From assembly GCF_001552635.1 (NCBI RefSeq), contig NZ_BCRO01000012.1:1-64000 (forward strand): 64,000 nt of DNA. Direction: 5' to 3'. The stretch comes from Actinomadura hibisca NBRC 15177 (GTDB taxonomy: Bacteria > Actinomycetota > Actinomycetes > Streptosporangiales > Streptosporangiaceae). The translations under genes were made by a program, and so were the position numbers. The notes beneath the pieces are model-generated. The model saw only the letters and a list, made by a program, of their open reading frames with translations, was not told the DNA's origin and searched no databases. This document shows positions 24,869-34,561 of this stretch, piece after piece. The number at the start of each line of letters is the position of its first letter. Position 1 is the first letter of the stretch.

Positions 24869-25592
24869 CCATCGCGAAGGCCTTCAGCTCTTCGATATCG
24901 GTCACCACGATCCGCCGATAGCCCGTTTTGATCAGGCCGGTGCCGCGCATCTGCTTGACGGCCTTGACCGCCGACTCCTTCGCGGCGCCGACCAGCTTTC
25001 CCAGTTCTTCCTGAGTGAGGGCGATCCCGAGGTCGACACCTCCCTCGACGGGGTAGCCGTGGCGTTCGGCGAGCTGGGCGACCGCCCGGGCCAGCCGCTT
25101 GTCGACCGGATAGCCCGTGAAGTCCAGCCGCCGCTGGTTGGCCCAGTCGAGCCGGTCGCCGAGCATGGTCGCGAGGAGCCGCCACGCTTCGGGATTGCGG
25201 TCGAGGAAACCCAGGAACCGCTCTTTCGGCAGCCGGTGGACCGCCCCACTCGTGCACGCGATCACGGTCGCGGACCGGGCCGTGTCACGGATCGCCGCCA
25301 ACTCGCCCACCAGGTCTCCGCTGACCCTGATCCCGAAGAGGGCCTCCGCGCCGTTCTCCAGACAGCCGACCACCTTCACGCACGCCGGTGACCTGCTGCC
25401 CTGGGCCCTCAGCACCAGCACCTGGTCGGTGGACGCCCCCTGCACCATCAACGTCTGTCCGGCGCTCACGTGCTGCTCGGGCGCAATCGCCAGCAGCTCG
25501 CTCCGAAGCGACGCCTTCAACCCCGCCAGAAAAGTACCGATCGGCCAGCCTTCGCTCCCTGCTTCGGCCATGACCTCACTATCCCCGTCCAC
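24858..25592 (-). CDS. Crp/Fnr-family regulator with cyclic-nucleotide-binding domain
   Basis: A 244-residue regulator. The N-terminal cNMP-binding beta-roll spans about 20-140 (LMVQGASTDQVLVLRAQGS, then GIRVSGDLVGELAAI and the Arg-containing RDTARSATVIA, close to the phosphate-binding cassette). A C-terminal winged helix-turn-helix follows (ALTQEELGKLVGAAKESAVK). The start is GTG 25592; ATG 25571 is an alternative. It converges on the PycTM-like gene. It may read out the nucleotide made by the neighbouring cyclase homologue, or control the locus through the palindrome at 24316. Confidence 0.85.
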   Translation of the reverse strand: MDGDSEVMAEAGSEGWPIGTFLAGLKASLRSELLAIAPEQHVSAGQTLMVQGASTDQVLVLRAQGSRSPACVKVVGCLENGAEALFGIRVSGDLVGELAAIRDTARSATVIACTSGAVHRLPKERFLGFLDRNPEAWRLLATMLGDRLDWANQRRLDFTGYPVDKRLARAVAQLAERHGYPVEGGVDLGIALTQEELGKLVGAAKESAVKAVKQMRGTGLIKTGYRRIVVTDIEELKAFAMVSR

Positions 25593-25782
25593 TGCCGCCC
25601 GAGACGCAAATCGTCAGTTTCGGAATCGCTCTTTGGCCGACGGAACCAGGTGCGGCGAGCACCTCGTCACCTCTGGGTGATCATTCGCGCGCACCGGCGA
25701 CGTGAAAAGCAAAGATCAGAAGCGGTGGGCAGCGGTGCATGCCTGCTCGGCGGAATGAGGCGGGCCTTGCTTGGACGCCATC

Positions 25783-25817
25783 AAAAAACGCCCCGAGCCG
25801 GAGGCTTCGAGGCGTTC
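25783..25817 (-). terminator. rho-independent terminator after tRNA-Phe
   Basis: On the minus strand AACGCC...GGCGTT form a GC-rich hairpin ending in six T residues, 17 bases after the 3' end of tRNA-Phe. It should end the Asp-Phe tRNA transcript. Confidence 0.85.
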
Positions 25818-25833
25818 TGATCGTTGCTCGCTG

Positions 25834-25907
25834 TGGGCAGGGGCGGGGTCGAACCGCCGACCTTCCGCTTTTCAGGCGGACGCTCGTACCGACTGAGCTA
25901 CCTGCCC
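25834..25907 (-). tRNA. tRNA-Phe (GAA)
   Basis: A 74-base cloverleaf. The acceptor GGGCAGG pairs with CCTGCCC, the D arm contains AGCTCAGTCGGTA, the anticodon loop CTGAAAA sits on a CCGC/GCGG stem and gives anticodon GAA, and the T arm contains GGTTCGACC. The discriminator is A; CCA is not encoded. Confidence 0.96.
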
Positions 25908-25931
25908 AGGACGCACGCGCGGCGCGTCTGG

Positions 25932-26006
25932 CGGTCCTGACGGGATTTGAACCCGCGGCCTCCACCTTGACAGGGTGGCGAGCACTCCTAACTGCTCCAC
26001 AGGACC
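25932..26006 (-). tRNA. tRNA-Asp (GTC)
   Basis: A 75-base cloverleaf. The acceptor GGTCCTG pairs with CAGGACC, the anticodon loop CTGTCAA on the CCACC/GGTGG stem gives GTC, and the T arm contains GGGTTCAAATCCC. The discriminator is G; CCA is not encoded. It lies 24 bases upstream of tRNA-Phe on the same strand; an Asp-Phe pair is a common actinobacterial arrangement. Confidence 0.96.
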
Positions 26007-26474
26007 TTGCGTGTCTCCGAGTCTAGCTTGTTCGGAGGTGTCCCTTGACCGGCTGGCCGTTTGTCTTGGCCGGGGCCGTTCTTGGCGACGTGGAAGAGCA
26101 TACGGGATGCCTGAGGTCAGCGCCAACTCGTTAAGCCGGGGTGGGGGTCGTCGGGGTGTTCGGGCAGGTCAGGGGCGTGGTTGGGGGATGTGGGTGGGGG
26201 CGTGGGGGTGCGGGTGGGTGTCTTTGGGGGTGTCGGTGCGGGGTGGGGGCCGTGGGCGGTGCGGTGGGGGGAGGATGGGGCACGTCAGGTAACGGGGTGA
26301 TAGCAGGCCGGTACCGGAACGGGGGTCGGTTTGGGCCTATGTATGGTGCAGGCGTCTCTGTTTTCGCTTTTGTAGCTTTCCGTTCCTGCTCTCACCGGGG
26401 GCGCGTCACGACGCGCGCGTTCCGGTGGCGCCGCTCCGACCGGGGCGGCTGAGACGCGAGAAAGGCCGACCCAC
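26007..26474. other. 468-base intergenic region
   Basis: It holds the promoter side of the tRNA pair, an extreme G-rich plus-strand tract (26137-26285), and a T-rich stretch (26340-26400) that probably carries the permease promoter and leader. No frame here looks coding. Confidence 0.6.
26137..26285 (+). repeat. G-rich tract with many quadruplex-forming runs
   Basis: About 150 bases with repeated runs of three to six G separated by one to six bases (for example GGGGGATGTGGGTGGGGG), and almost no runs of C. Several G-quadruplexes could form on the plus strand, between a tRNA promoter and the permease gene. Confidence 0.75.
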
Positions 26475-27887
26475 ATGGTTGAACCAACCTCCGAGGAGGG
26501 CTACCAGCGGGGCCTCGGCACCCGGCAGATCCAGATGCTGGCCATCGGCGGCACGATCGGGACCGGGTTGTTCCTCGGCGCGGGGAAGAACATCGCCAAG
26601 GCCGGGCCGGGGCTCATCCTCACCTACGCCGTCGCCGGCCTGATGTTGTTCTTCGTCATGCGGGCGCTGGGCGAGCTGCTCACCTACCGGCAGGCCGAAG
26701 GCGGGTTCGCCGGGTACGCGCGCGAGTTCCTCGGTCCCTTCTGGGGCTACGCCACCACCTGGACGTACTGGATCATCTGGGTGACCACCGGCATGGCCGA
26801 GCTGACGGCCGCGGGCGTCTACATCCAGAAGTGGTATCCGGGCTTCGAGACGTGGAAGACGGCGCTGATCGCGCTGGTCGTCCTGTTCGTGGTCAACCTG
26901 ATCTCGGTCAAGCTCTTCGGCGAGCTGGAGTTCTGGTTCGCCATGATCAAGGTTGCCGCGATCGTGATGATGATCCTGGTGGGCCTGGGCGTGCTCGCGT
27001 TCGGGTTCAGCGACGCCGGGCCGACGGCCTCGGTGGACAACCTGTGGTCGCACGGCGGGTTCTTCCCCGAGGGCGGCTCGCCGGTGCTGATGACGCTCCA
27101 GATGGTCATGTTCGCCTACCTGGGCGTGGAGCTGGTCGGCGTCACCGCCGCCGAGGCCCGCGATCCCGACAAGAACATCCCGCGGGCCATCAACGCCCTG
27201 CCGATCCGGTTCGCGCTGTTCTACCTCGGATCGCTGCTGGTGATCCTGTCGGTGGTGCCGTGGACCGAGTTCCGGGGCGGCGCCAGCCCGTTCGTGCTCG
27301 CCTTCGACAAGATCGGGATCCCGGGCGGCGCGGACATCGTCAACTTCGTGGTGCTGACGGCGGCCCTGTCGTCCTGCAACGCGGGCGGCCTCTACTCGAC
27401 CTCGCGCATGTTGCGCACGGCCGGGGTGAACGGCGACGGCCCCAAGGCCCTCACCCGGCTCAACGGGCGGGGCGTGCCGGTCCTGACCGTCGTCATCTCC
27501 GCGCTGGTGATGGGCATCGGCGTCATCATCAACATCTTCGTCCCGGAGAAGGCGTTCGAGTACATCACCTCGGTCTCCACCGGCGGCGCGATCCTTGTGT
27601 GGGCCGTCATCGTCGTCTCGCACCTGGTCTACCGCCGCAAGGTGCGCGCCGGTGAACTCCCCGCCTCGCCCTACAAGATGCCGTGGGCGCCCTACACGAA
27701 CTGGCTCGTGCTGGCGTTCTTCGTGTTCGTCACCGTGACGATCGCGTGGGAGGCCGACACCCGTATCGCGCTGTACGTGATGGCGGGCTGGATGGTGCTG
27801 GTCCTGGTGGGCTGGCCGTTCGTGCGCCGCAACTCGCGTAGGGCCGAGGAGGGCGCGGTCGCGCTGGAGAAGACTCCTCAGGCTTGA
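26475..27887 (+). CDS. APC-family amino-acid permease (AAT group)
   Basis: A 470-residue membrane transporter with twelve hydrophobic segments. The first helix carries the family hallmark MLAIGGTIGTGLFLGAGKNI (about 16-35), and later GELLTYRQAEGGFAGYAREF and AAEARDPDKNIPRAINALP are typical of the proline/GABA/aromatic amino-acid permeases of the AAT group. It should take up an amino acid with protons; which one cannot be told. The frame closes 4 bases before a strong terminator, and no other gene shares the transcript. Confidence 0.94.
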   Translation: MVEPTSEEGYQRGLGTRQIQMLAIGGTIGTGLFLGAGKNIAKAGPGLILTYAVAGLMLFFVMRALGELLTYRQAEGGFAGYAREFLGPFWGYATTWTYWIIWVTTGMAELTAAGVYIQKWYPGFETWKTALIALVVLFVVNLISVKLFGELEFWFAMIKVAAIVMMILVGLGVLAFGFSDAGPTASVDNLWSHGGFFPEGGSPVLMTLQMVMFAYLGVELVGVTAAEARDPDKNIPRAINALPIRFALFYLGSLLVILSVVPWTEFRGGASPFVLAFDKIGIPGGADIVNFVVLTAALSSCNAGGLYSTSRMLRTAGVNGDGPKALTRLNGRGVPVLTVVISALVMGIGVIINIFVPEKAFEYITSVSTGGAILVWAVIVVSHLVYRRKVRAGELPASPYKMPWAPYTNWLVLAFFVFVTVTIAWEADTRIALYVMAGWMVLVLVGWPFVRRNSRRAEEGAVALEKTPQA

Positions 27888-27890
27888 CGG

Positions 27891-27933
27891 AAACGGCCCG
27901 ATGACGCGCGCGACGCGTCATCGGGCCGTTTTT
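27891..27933. terminator. bidirectional rho-independent terminator
   Basis: A 16-base-pair perfect stem (ACGGCCCGATGACGCG at 27893-27908 with its complement at 27914-27929) and a five-base loop, flanked by AAA on one side and TTTTT on the other. It separates the convergent permease and ABC-F genes and works in both directions. Confidence 0.95.
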
Positions 27934-27934
27934 C

Positions 27935-29557
<1,623 letters not shown>

Positions 29558-29774
29558 ACGACCACCTCCGGAAGGTGAGAACCGGTCGCGACGGACCGGG
29601 AGATCGGCATGGGGGACTGGTCCGCTCACCGGGAGGGCACGCCGACGGCACGCCGCGACATCACACGGCGGTGCCGATACGGAGAAGAAGGACCCGGCAG
29701 CGGGGCGAAGGGCGAAGTGACCTGCACGGCGCGGGACGCACAAGGCGTCGCGGGCGCGGGACCTCGACCGGCCG

Positions 29775-29795
29775 CGCGGCGATCAGAACGCCGCG
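29775..29795 (-). promoter_or_regulatory. hairpin just after the upstream ORF
   Basis: CGCGGCG and CGCCGCG form a perfect seven-pair stem with a seven-base loop, 16 bases beyond the upstream ORF stop in the direction of transcription. It could be part of an attenuator for the ABC-F gene. There is no U-run after it. Confidence 0.45.
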
Positions 29796-29811
29796 GCGGT
29801 GCGGGAGGCGA

Positions 29812-29856
29812 CTACAGGTAGTACTGCCCGAAGAAGAAGCTGCCAGGAGAACCCAT
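29812..29856 (-). CDS. upstream ORF / putative stalling leader peptide of the ABC-F gene
   Basis: A 14-residue frame, MGSPGSFFFGQYYL, starts at ATG 29856, where the candidate promoter at 29864-29891 would place the transcript's first base, so it may be leaderless. It has no ribosome site. Aromatic-rich short peptides in front of resistance ATPases and methylases often stall drug-bound ribosomes. The ABC-F start lies 254 bases further on. Function is inferred from position. Confidence 0.5.
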   Translation of the reverse strand: MGSPGSFFFGQYYL

Positions 29857-29863
29857 GGGGCAC

Positions 29864-29891
29864 AGGATACCCAGCGACCTCTCGTCCGCAA
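29864..29891 (-). promoter_or_regulatory. candidate promoter of the ABC-F transcript
   Basis: On the minus strand TTGCGG (29886-29891) and TATCCT (29864-29869) are 16 bases apart. The predicted start falls at or next to the ATG of the short upstream ORF. Confidence 0.45.
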
Positions 29892-30006
29892 TTGTGACGG
29901 TCGTCATACTGTGATCGTGGTCGTGGGCCGGACCGTCCCCGCGATCTAGGGTGAGGGCGTCCCTCCCGACGTCGTCGTGACCCTCCCCGGGGGCAGGAGG
30001 CACAAG

Positions 30007-31908
30007 GTGAACGGCAGAGCGGTGCCACGCGCGCTCGGCGCGCGGCTCGGCGAGCTGCACGGTGTTCCCCGGACGATGCTGGAGCTGCGGGTCCGCTGGG
30101 TGCTGCTGGTGGTGGTCTCGGCGGCCAACGTCGGCGGCGCGCTGGTGGTGCTGCTGTTCGCGACCTTCGTCGTCCCCGACCCGCCGCTGAGGGACCCCGA
30201 CCACGTGCACCTGGTGAACGCGGTCGCCTTCTTCAGCTACCCGGTCCTCGCCGGGCCGATCGCGCTGCTGCTGGGGCTGCGGTTGTGGCAGCCGGTCGTC
30301 CGGCTGGCCCGCGACGGCGGCGTCCCCGACCGCGCGCAGCGGCGCGCGGTGCTGCTCGGCCCGCTGCGGCTGACGCTGCTGGTCGGGGTGTTGTGGACGG
30401 TCGGCGCGATCGGCTGGGCCGTGCTCGACCTCGTCCTGTTCACGCCGCGCCTGGCGGTGAAGACCGGCCTGACCTGCCTGCTGGGCGCCGGGACCACCTG
30501 CACGCTGGTCTACCTGCTGTCGGAGCGGCTGCTGCGCCCGGCCGCCGCGCTGGTGCTGGTGATCGAGCAGCCGCGCCGCGTCCGGCTGCCCGGCGTCACC
30601 ACCCGCGTCATGCTGGCCTGGGCGCTGGGCACCTCGATCCCGGTGTTCGGCCTGGTCTGCGTGGGCATCGCCGCGCTGGTGGTGCCGAGCATCCGCGCCG
30701 CCGAGCTGGCGGTCACGATCCTGGGCCTGGGCGGCACCGCGCTGCTGGTCGGCGCGGCGATCACCTACATGGCGACCCGCGCCATCGCCGACCCGATCGC
30801 GTCGGTGCGCTCGGGCATGGCCCGCGTCGCGCGCGGCGACCTGGACACCGTGATCGAGGTGTACGACGCCAGCGAGGTCGGGCAGCTCCAGGCCGGGTTC
30901 AACCACATGGTGGCCGGGCTGCGCGACCACGAGCGACTGCGCGACCTGTTCGGCCGGCACGTCGGCGAGGAGGTCGCGGGGCTGGCGCTGGAGAGCGGCG
31001 ACGACATCGAGCTGGGCGGTGAGACGCGCGAGGTCGCGGTGCTGTTCGTGGACCTCGCCGGGTCCACGACGCTGGCCGAGACGCGCGCGCCCGACGAGGT
31101 GGTGGCGCTGCTCAACGCGTTCTTCGGCGTGGTGGTGGCGACGGTGGCGCGGCACGGCGGCTGGATCAACAAGTTCGAGGGCGACGCGGCGCTGGCGATC
31201 TTCGGCGCGCCGACCGACCTGGAGGACGCGGCGGGCGGCGCGCTGGGGGCCGCGCGCGAGATGGCGCTGCGGCTGCGCACCGAGATCCCGGACCTGAGGG
31301 CCGGGATCGGCGTCTCGGCCGGGCAGGTGGTGGCCGGGTACATCGGGGCCCGCGAGCGCTTCGAGTACACCGTCATCGGCGACCCGGTGAACGAGGCGGC
31401 CCGCCTCAGCGACCTGGCCAAGAACGCCGAGGAGCGGGTGCTGGCGTCCGGCACCGTCCTGGAGTTGGCGCACCTGGCCGAGGCCGAGGAGTGGGACCTC
31501 GGCAAGTCGGTCACGCTGCGGGGCCGCCGCAAGCAGACCCGGCTGGCGACGCCGCGCCCGCGCCCGCTCGTCCCCGAGCCGCGGGAGGCGGAGGACGAGG
31601 CCGGGGCGAGGGCGCGCCGCCGCCTGCCGAGGCCGCGCGTGCGGCGGCGTCGCCGGACGGTGGTCGTGCTGGGGGAGGACGCCGAGAACGTCCAGGAGGC
31701 GCGCGCCGAGTCGGTGGAAGCCGGTGAGGACGGGTTGATCGAGGTGGGCGTCGTCCCTGAGCGGCCTGTCCGGTTGACGGACGACGAGCCCGGGGAAGCG
31801 GCGGACGCCGTCCCCGCGAAACGTTTCCGGAAGCGTGCAAAAGTGGCGGACGCCGTGCCCGAGGCGGCCCCGGCATTTCCTAGCGAATCCCCCGAGATGA
31901 ACACATAA
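30007..31908 (+). CDS. membrane-bound class III adenylate cyclase with HAMP domain
   Basis: A 633-residue protein from GTG 30007, chosen for AGGAGG six bases upstream. Six membrane helices (about 20-270) are followed by a HAMP linker (about 270-325) and a catalytic domain (about 335-510). Catalytic residues are canonical: Asp in LFVDLAGSTTL, Lys and Asp in NKFEGDAALAIFG, and Asn and Arg in IGDPVNEAARL. It should make cAMP. The last 120 residues are Arg/Glu-rich and unrecognised. The Rv1318c-type cyclases of mycobacteria have the same layout. Confidence 0.94.
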   Translation: MNGRAVPRALGARLGELHGVPRTMLELRVRWVLLVVVSAANVGGALVVLLFATFVVPDPPLRDPDHVHLVNAVAFFSYPVLAGPIALLLGLRLWQPVVRLARDGGVPDRAQRRAVLLGPLRLTLLVGVLWTVGAIGWAVLDLVLFTPRLAVKTGLTCLLGAGTTCTLVYLLSERLLRPAAALVLVIEQPRRVRLPGVTTRVMLAWALGTSIPVFGLVCVGIAALVVPSIRAAELAVTILGLGGTALLVGAAITYMATRAIADPIASVRSGMARVARGDLDTVIEVYDASEVGQLQAGFNHMVAGLRDHERLRDLFGRHVGEEVAGLALESGDDIELGGETREVAVLFVDLAGSTTLAETRAPDEVVALLNAFFGVVVATVARHGGWINKFEGDAALAIFGAPTDLEDAAGGALGAAREMALRLRTEIPDLRAGIGVSAGQVVAGYIGARERFEYTVIGDPVNEAARLSDLAKNAEERVLASGTVLELAHLAEAEEWDLGKSVTLRGRRKQTRLATPRPRPLVPEPREAEDEAGARARRRLPRPRVRRRRRTVVVLGEDAENVQEARAESVEAGEDGLIEVGVVPERPVRLTDDEPGEAADAVPAKRFRKRAKVADAVPEAAPAFPSESPEMNT

Positions 31909-32007
31909 GGTCATCAGGGTTGCACGATCCGACGCCGGGACGTTACGCGCGCGTCACCATCAGCACCAAGGGTTGGGCGGGACATCTCCTACCTTCCAGA
32001 GGTGACG

Positions 32008-32946
32008 ATGCTCCGCCGGCTCGGTCCCAGCCTCGCCGCCGTCGTGGCGGCCACCGCGTTCACCGGTCTCGTCCCGGACGCCGCCGAGGCCGCTCCCGCC
32101 CCCGCCGCCCGGACCCTTGCACCGCCCAGGCCCCACCTCCTGCCCGCCTCCGCCCCCGACCTCCTGACCGCCCCCGCCAACGCCGCGCACCGCGGCGCCT
32201 CCGCGTCGGCCCCCGAGAACACCGTCGCCGCGTTCCGGCTCGCCCGTACCCACCGCGCCGACCTGTTCGAGCTCGACGTCCAGCAGACCCGGGACCGCAA
32301 GCTGGTCCTGATGCACGACATCACGCTGGCCCGCACGACCAACGTGGAACAGGTCTTCCCGCACCGTTCCCCCTGGCGGGTACGGGACTTCACCCTCGCC
32401 GAGATCCGCAGGCTGGACGCCGGATCGTGGTTCGCCCCCAAGTACCGGGGCGAGCGCGTCCCCACCCTCGGCGAGACGCTCAAGACCATGCGCGGCTCGG
32501 GCCTCGGCCTGCTGCTGGAGGTCAAGTCGCCCGAGCTGTACCCGGGCGTCGAGCAGCGGATCGCCGGTGATCTGCGGCGCGAACCGTCCTGGTTGCGGCC
32601 CGACCCGCGCGAGCGCCGCCTGGTCGTGCAGTCGTTCGACTGGAACTCCATGCGGAGCTTCCACCGCGTGCTCCCGGCCGTCCCGATCGGCCTGCTCGGC
32701 ACGCCCAAAACGGCGCAGCTGCCGGGGCTGGCGAAGTTCGCCGACCAGATCAACCCGCCGTACACGGGCCTCACCGCCTCCTACGTCGACCAGGTGCACC
32801 GGTACGGCATGGACGTGCTCACCTGGACCGTCGACGACCCCGCCAAGATGCGCCGGGCCGTGCGCCTGGGCGTGGACGGCGTCATCACCAACAAGCCCGC
32901 CACCCTCGCCAAGGTGCTGCGCGAGAAGAGCAGCCGCGACGCGTAG
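32008..32946 (+). CDS. secreted glycerophosphodiester phosphodiesterase
   Basis: A 312-residue exported enzyme with a signal peptide (about 1-30, ending AEA-AP). The GDPD catalytic set is present: AHRGASASAPENT (His-Arg-Gly and Glu), FELDVQQTRD (Glu and Asp) and LMHD (His). It would hydrolyse glycerophosphodiesters outside the membrane. ATG 32008 is preferred, with GAGGTG four bases upstream; GTG 32002 is also in frame. It is transcribed alone. Confidence 0.92.
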   Translation: MLRRLGPSLAAVVAATAFTGLVPDAAEAAPAPAARTLAPPRPHLLPASAPDLLTAPANAAHRGASASAPENTVAAFRLARTHRADLFELDVQQTRDRKLVLMHDITLARTTNVEQVFPHRSPWRVRDFTLAEIRRLDAGSWFAPKYRGERVPTLGETLKTMRGSGLGLLLEVKSPELYPGVEQRIAGDLRREPSWLRPDPRERRLVVQSFDWNSMRSFHRVLPAVPIGLLGTPKTAQLPGLAKFADQINPPYTGLTASYVDQVHRYGMDVLTWTVDDPAKMRRAVRLGVDGVITNKPATLAKVLREKSSRDA

Positions 32947-33162
32947 CCACCGCCGGCGGCCGGCCACCGGCGCGGTGTCCGGGCGGCCCCGGCGACCCGG
33001 CCGAAACGGAATCCGCGCCCCCCGACGCCCGGGACGGGGCGATCGGGACGGCGGCGGCCCGATCGGCCCAAGCCGTTTCTTTGCCGCCTCTTGTTCGGCC
33101 GCCGCCCGTTCCCGCCCTCATGATCAACCCGCCGGATGGTTACCTCGCCTGCGGGAGGACGG

Positions 33163-34506
33163 GTGACCAGACGGCGATCATGGTCCATACGGGTGCGGAT
33201 GACCCTGGTGGCGACGGCCATCGCGACGCTGGTGTGCGGCGGGGTCTCGGCGCTCGTGCTGGTCGGCGTGCGCGGCCAGGCCGCCGACTACGAGCGCGAG
33301 CAGACCACCTCGGCGGCGCTGCGCGTGGTGCACGTGATCAAGCGCGAGCGGCTGCCGTCCCTGCTGACCTCCGACGACACCGCCGCCCTCCAGGTGCTGA
33401 ACGCCGCCGGCCGGGTCGTCGCCGCGACCGCCAACGTGCGCGGGCGGCCGCCGATCGCCTCGTTCCTGCCCAGCGAGCAGAGCGTCTACAGCACCCGCGT
33501 GTTGTGCCCGCCGGCCGGGCTGGCGGGCTGCATGAACGTGGTGTCGTTCCGCGTCTACCAGGGCGACGGCGACTGGATCGTCTACGCCGCCGACGCCACC
33601 GTGCCCTGGTATGTCAGCCCGGTGCTCTGCCTGGTCCTGCTGGGCCTGTCGCTGCTGGTCATCGCGCTGGCGGCGGTGTCGACCTGGCGGATCGTCGGCC
33701 ACACGCTGGCGCCGGTGGACGCCATCCGCGCCGAGCTGGCCGAGATCACCGCCACCGACTCGGGCCGCCGGGTGCCGGTGCCCGCCAACCGCGACGAGAT
33801 CCGGTCGCTGGCCGAGACCGCCAACGCCACCCTGGACCGCCTCGACGCCGGCCTGGAACGGCAGCGCCGCTTCACCTCCGACGCCTCCCACGACCTGCGC
33901 AGCCCCATCACCGCCGCCCGCGCCACCGTCGAGGAGGCGCTGATGTACCCCGACGAGACCGACTGGCCGCGCGCCGGGGCGTCGGTGCTGGAGTCCCTGG
34001 ACCGGCTCCAGGCGATCGTGGCCGACCTGCTGGAGCTGGCCCGGCTGGACGCCGACACCCACGCCGGGGACGACCCGGTGGACCTGGCGACGCTGGTCAA
34101 CGACGAGCTGGAGCGCGGCTCCCGGCACGTCCGGCTGGACCTCGCGCTGCACGACGGCGTGGTCGTGCGCGGCGACCGGCTGCGGCTGGCGCGCCTGCTG
34201 ACCAACCTGCTGGACAACGCCGAACGCCACGCCGACGACGGCGTGCAGGTCGTCGTGCGGGCCGACGGGGACACCGCCGTCCTGACGGTCTGCGACGACG
34301 GCCCCGGCATCGCGCCCGCCGACCGCGAGGTGGTCTTCCAGCGCTTCGCGCGCCTCAAGGCGGCCCGCGAGCGCGACCCCGGCGGCACCGGTCTCGGCTT
34401 GCCCATCGCGCGCCAGATCGCGCGCTCGCACGGCGGGACGCTCACCATCGAGGACAGCCCGAAGGGCGCCTGCTTCACCCTGCGCGTCCCGCGCGCGCCC
34501 GCCTGA
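33163..34506 (+). CDS. orphan sensor histidine kinase
   Basis: A 447-residue two-membrane-helix kinase. Helix 1 is near 10-35, an extracytoplasmic sensor of about 115 residues follows, then helix 2 near 155-175, HAMP, the phosphoacceptor helix SDASHDLRSPITAA, and HATPase_c with N box NLLDNAERHADD, DDGPGIAP and GGTGLGLPIA. The start GTG 33163 follows GGGAGG by four bases. No response regulator lies beside it: upstream is GDPD, downstream is a convergent cyclase-like gene. Confidence 0.93.
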   Translation: MTRRRSWSIRVRMTLVATAIATLVCGGVSALVLVGVRGQAADYEREQTTSAALRVVHVIKRERLPSLLTSDDTAALQVLNAAGRVVAATANVRGRPPIASFLPSEQSVYSTRVLCPPAGLAGCMNVVSFRVYQGDGDWIVYAADATVPWYVSPVLCLVLLGLSLLVIALAAVSTWRIVGHTLAPVDAIRAELAEITATDSGRRVPVPANRDEIRSLAETANATLDRLDAGLERQRRFTSDASHDLRSPITAARATVEEALMYPDETDWPRAGASVLESLDRLQAIVADLLELARLDADTHAGDDPVDLATLVNDELERGSRHVRLDLALHDGVVVRGDRLRLARLLTNLLDNAERHADDGVQVVVRADGDTAVLTVCDDGPGIAPADREVVFQRFARLKAARERDPGGTGLGLPIARQIARSHGGTLTIEDSPKGACFTLRVPRAPA

Positions 34507-34561
34507 TCAGGGCATGTTCCGCGCGTCGGCCTGTCAAGGCGCGTTCCGCGCGTCGGCCTGA

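Larger units (their letters stand above)
29558..30006. other. 449-base divergent region with ABC-F leader
   Basis: It contains the ABC-F leader (29558-29856) with an upstream ORF and hairpin, the candidate promoter at 29864-29891, and the promoter side of the adenylate cyclase gene. Apart from the short upstream ORF no coding frame is supported. Confidence 0.6.

Noticed and set aside
21347..25592. Calling the locus a standard Pycsar system
   Set aside because: Standard Pycsar is a two-gene cyclase/effector unit. Here the cyclase site departs from known types and extra NTPase, SPFH, DUF4407 and Crp/Fnr genes are present, so only a Pycsar-like hypothesis is made.
25834..26006. Integration site at the tRNA pair
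   Set aside because: No integrase, no 3'-end duplication of either tRNA seen, and neighbours are ordinary housekeeping or transport genes.
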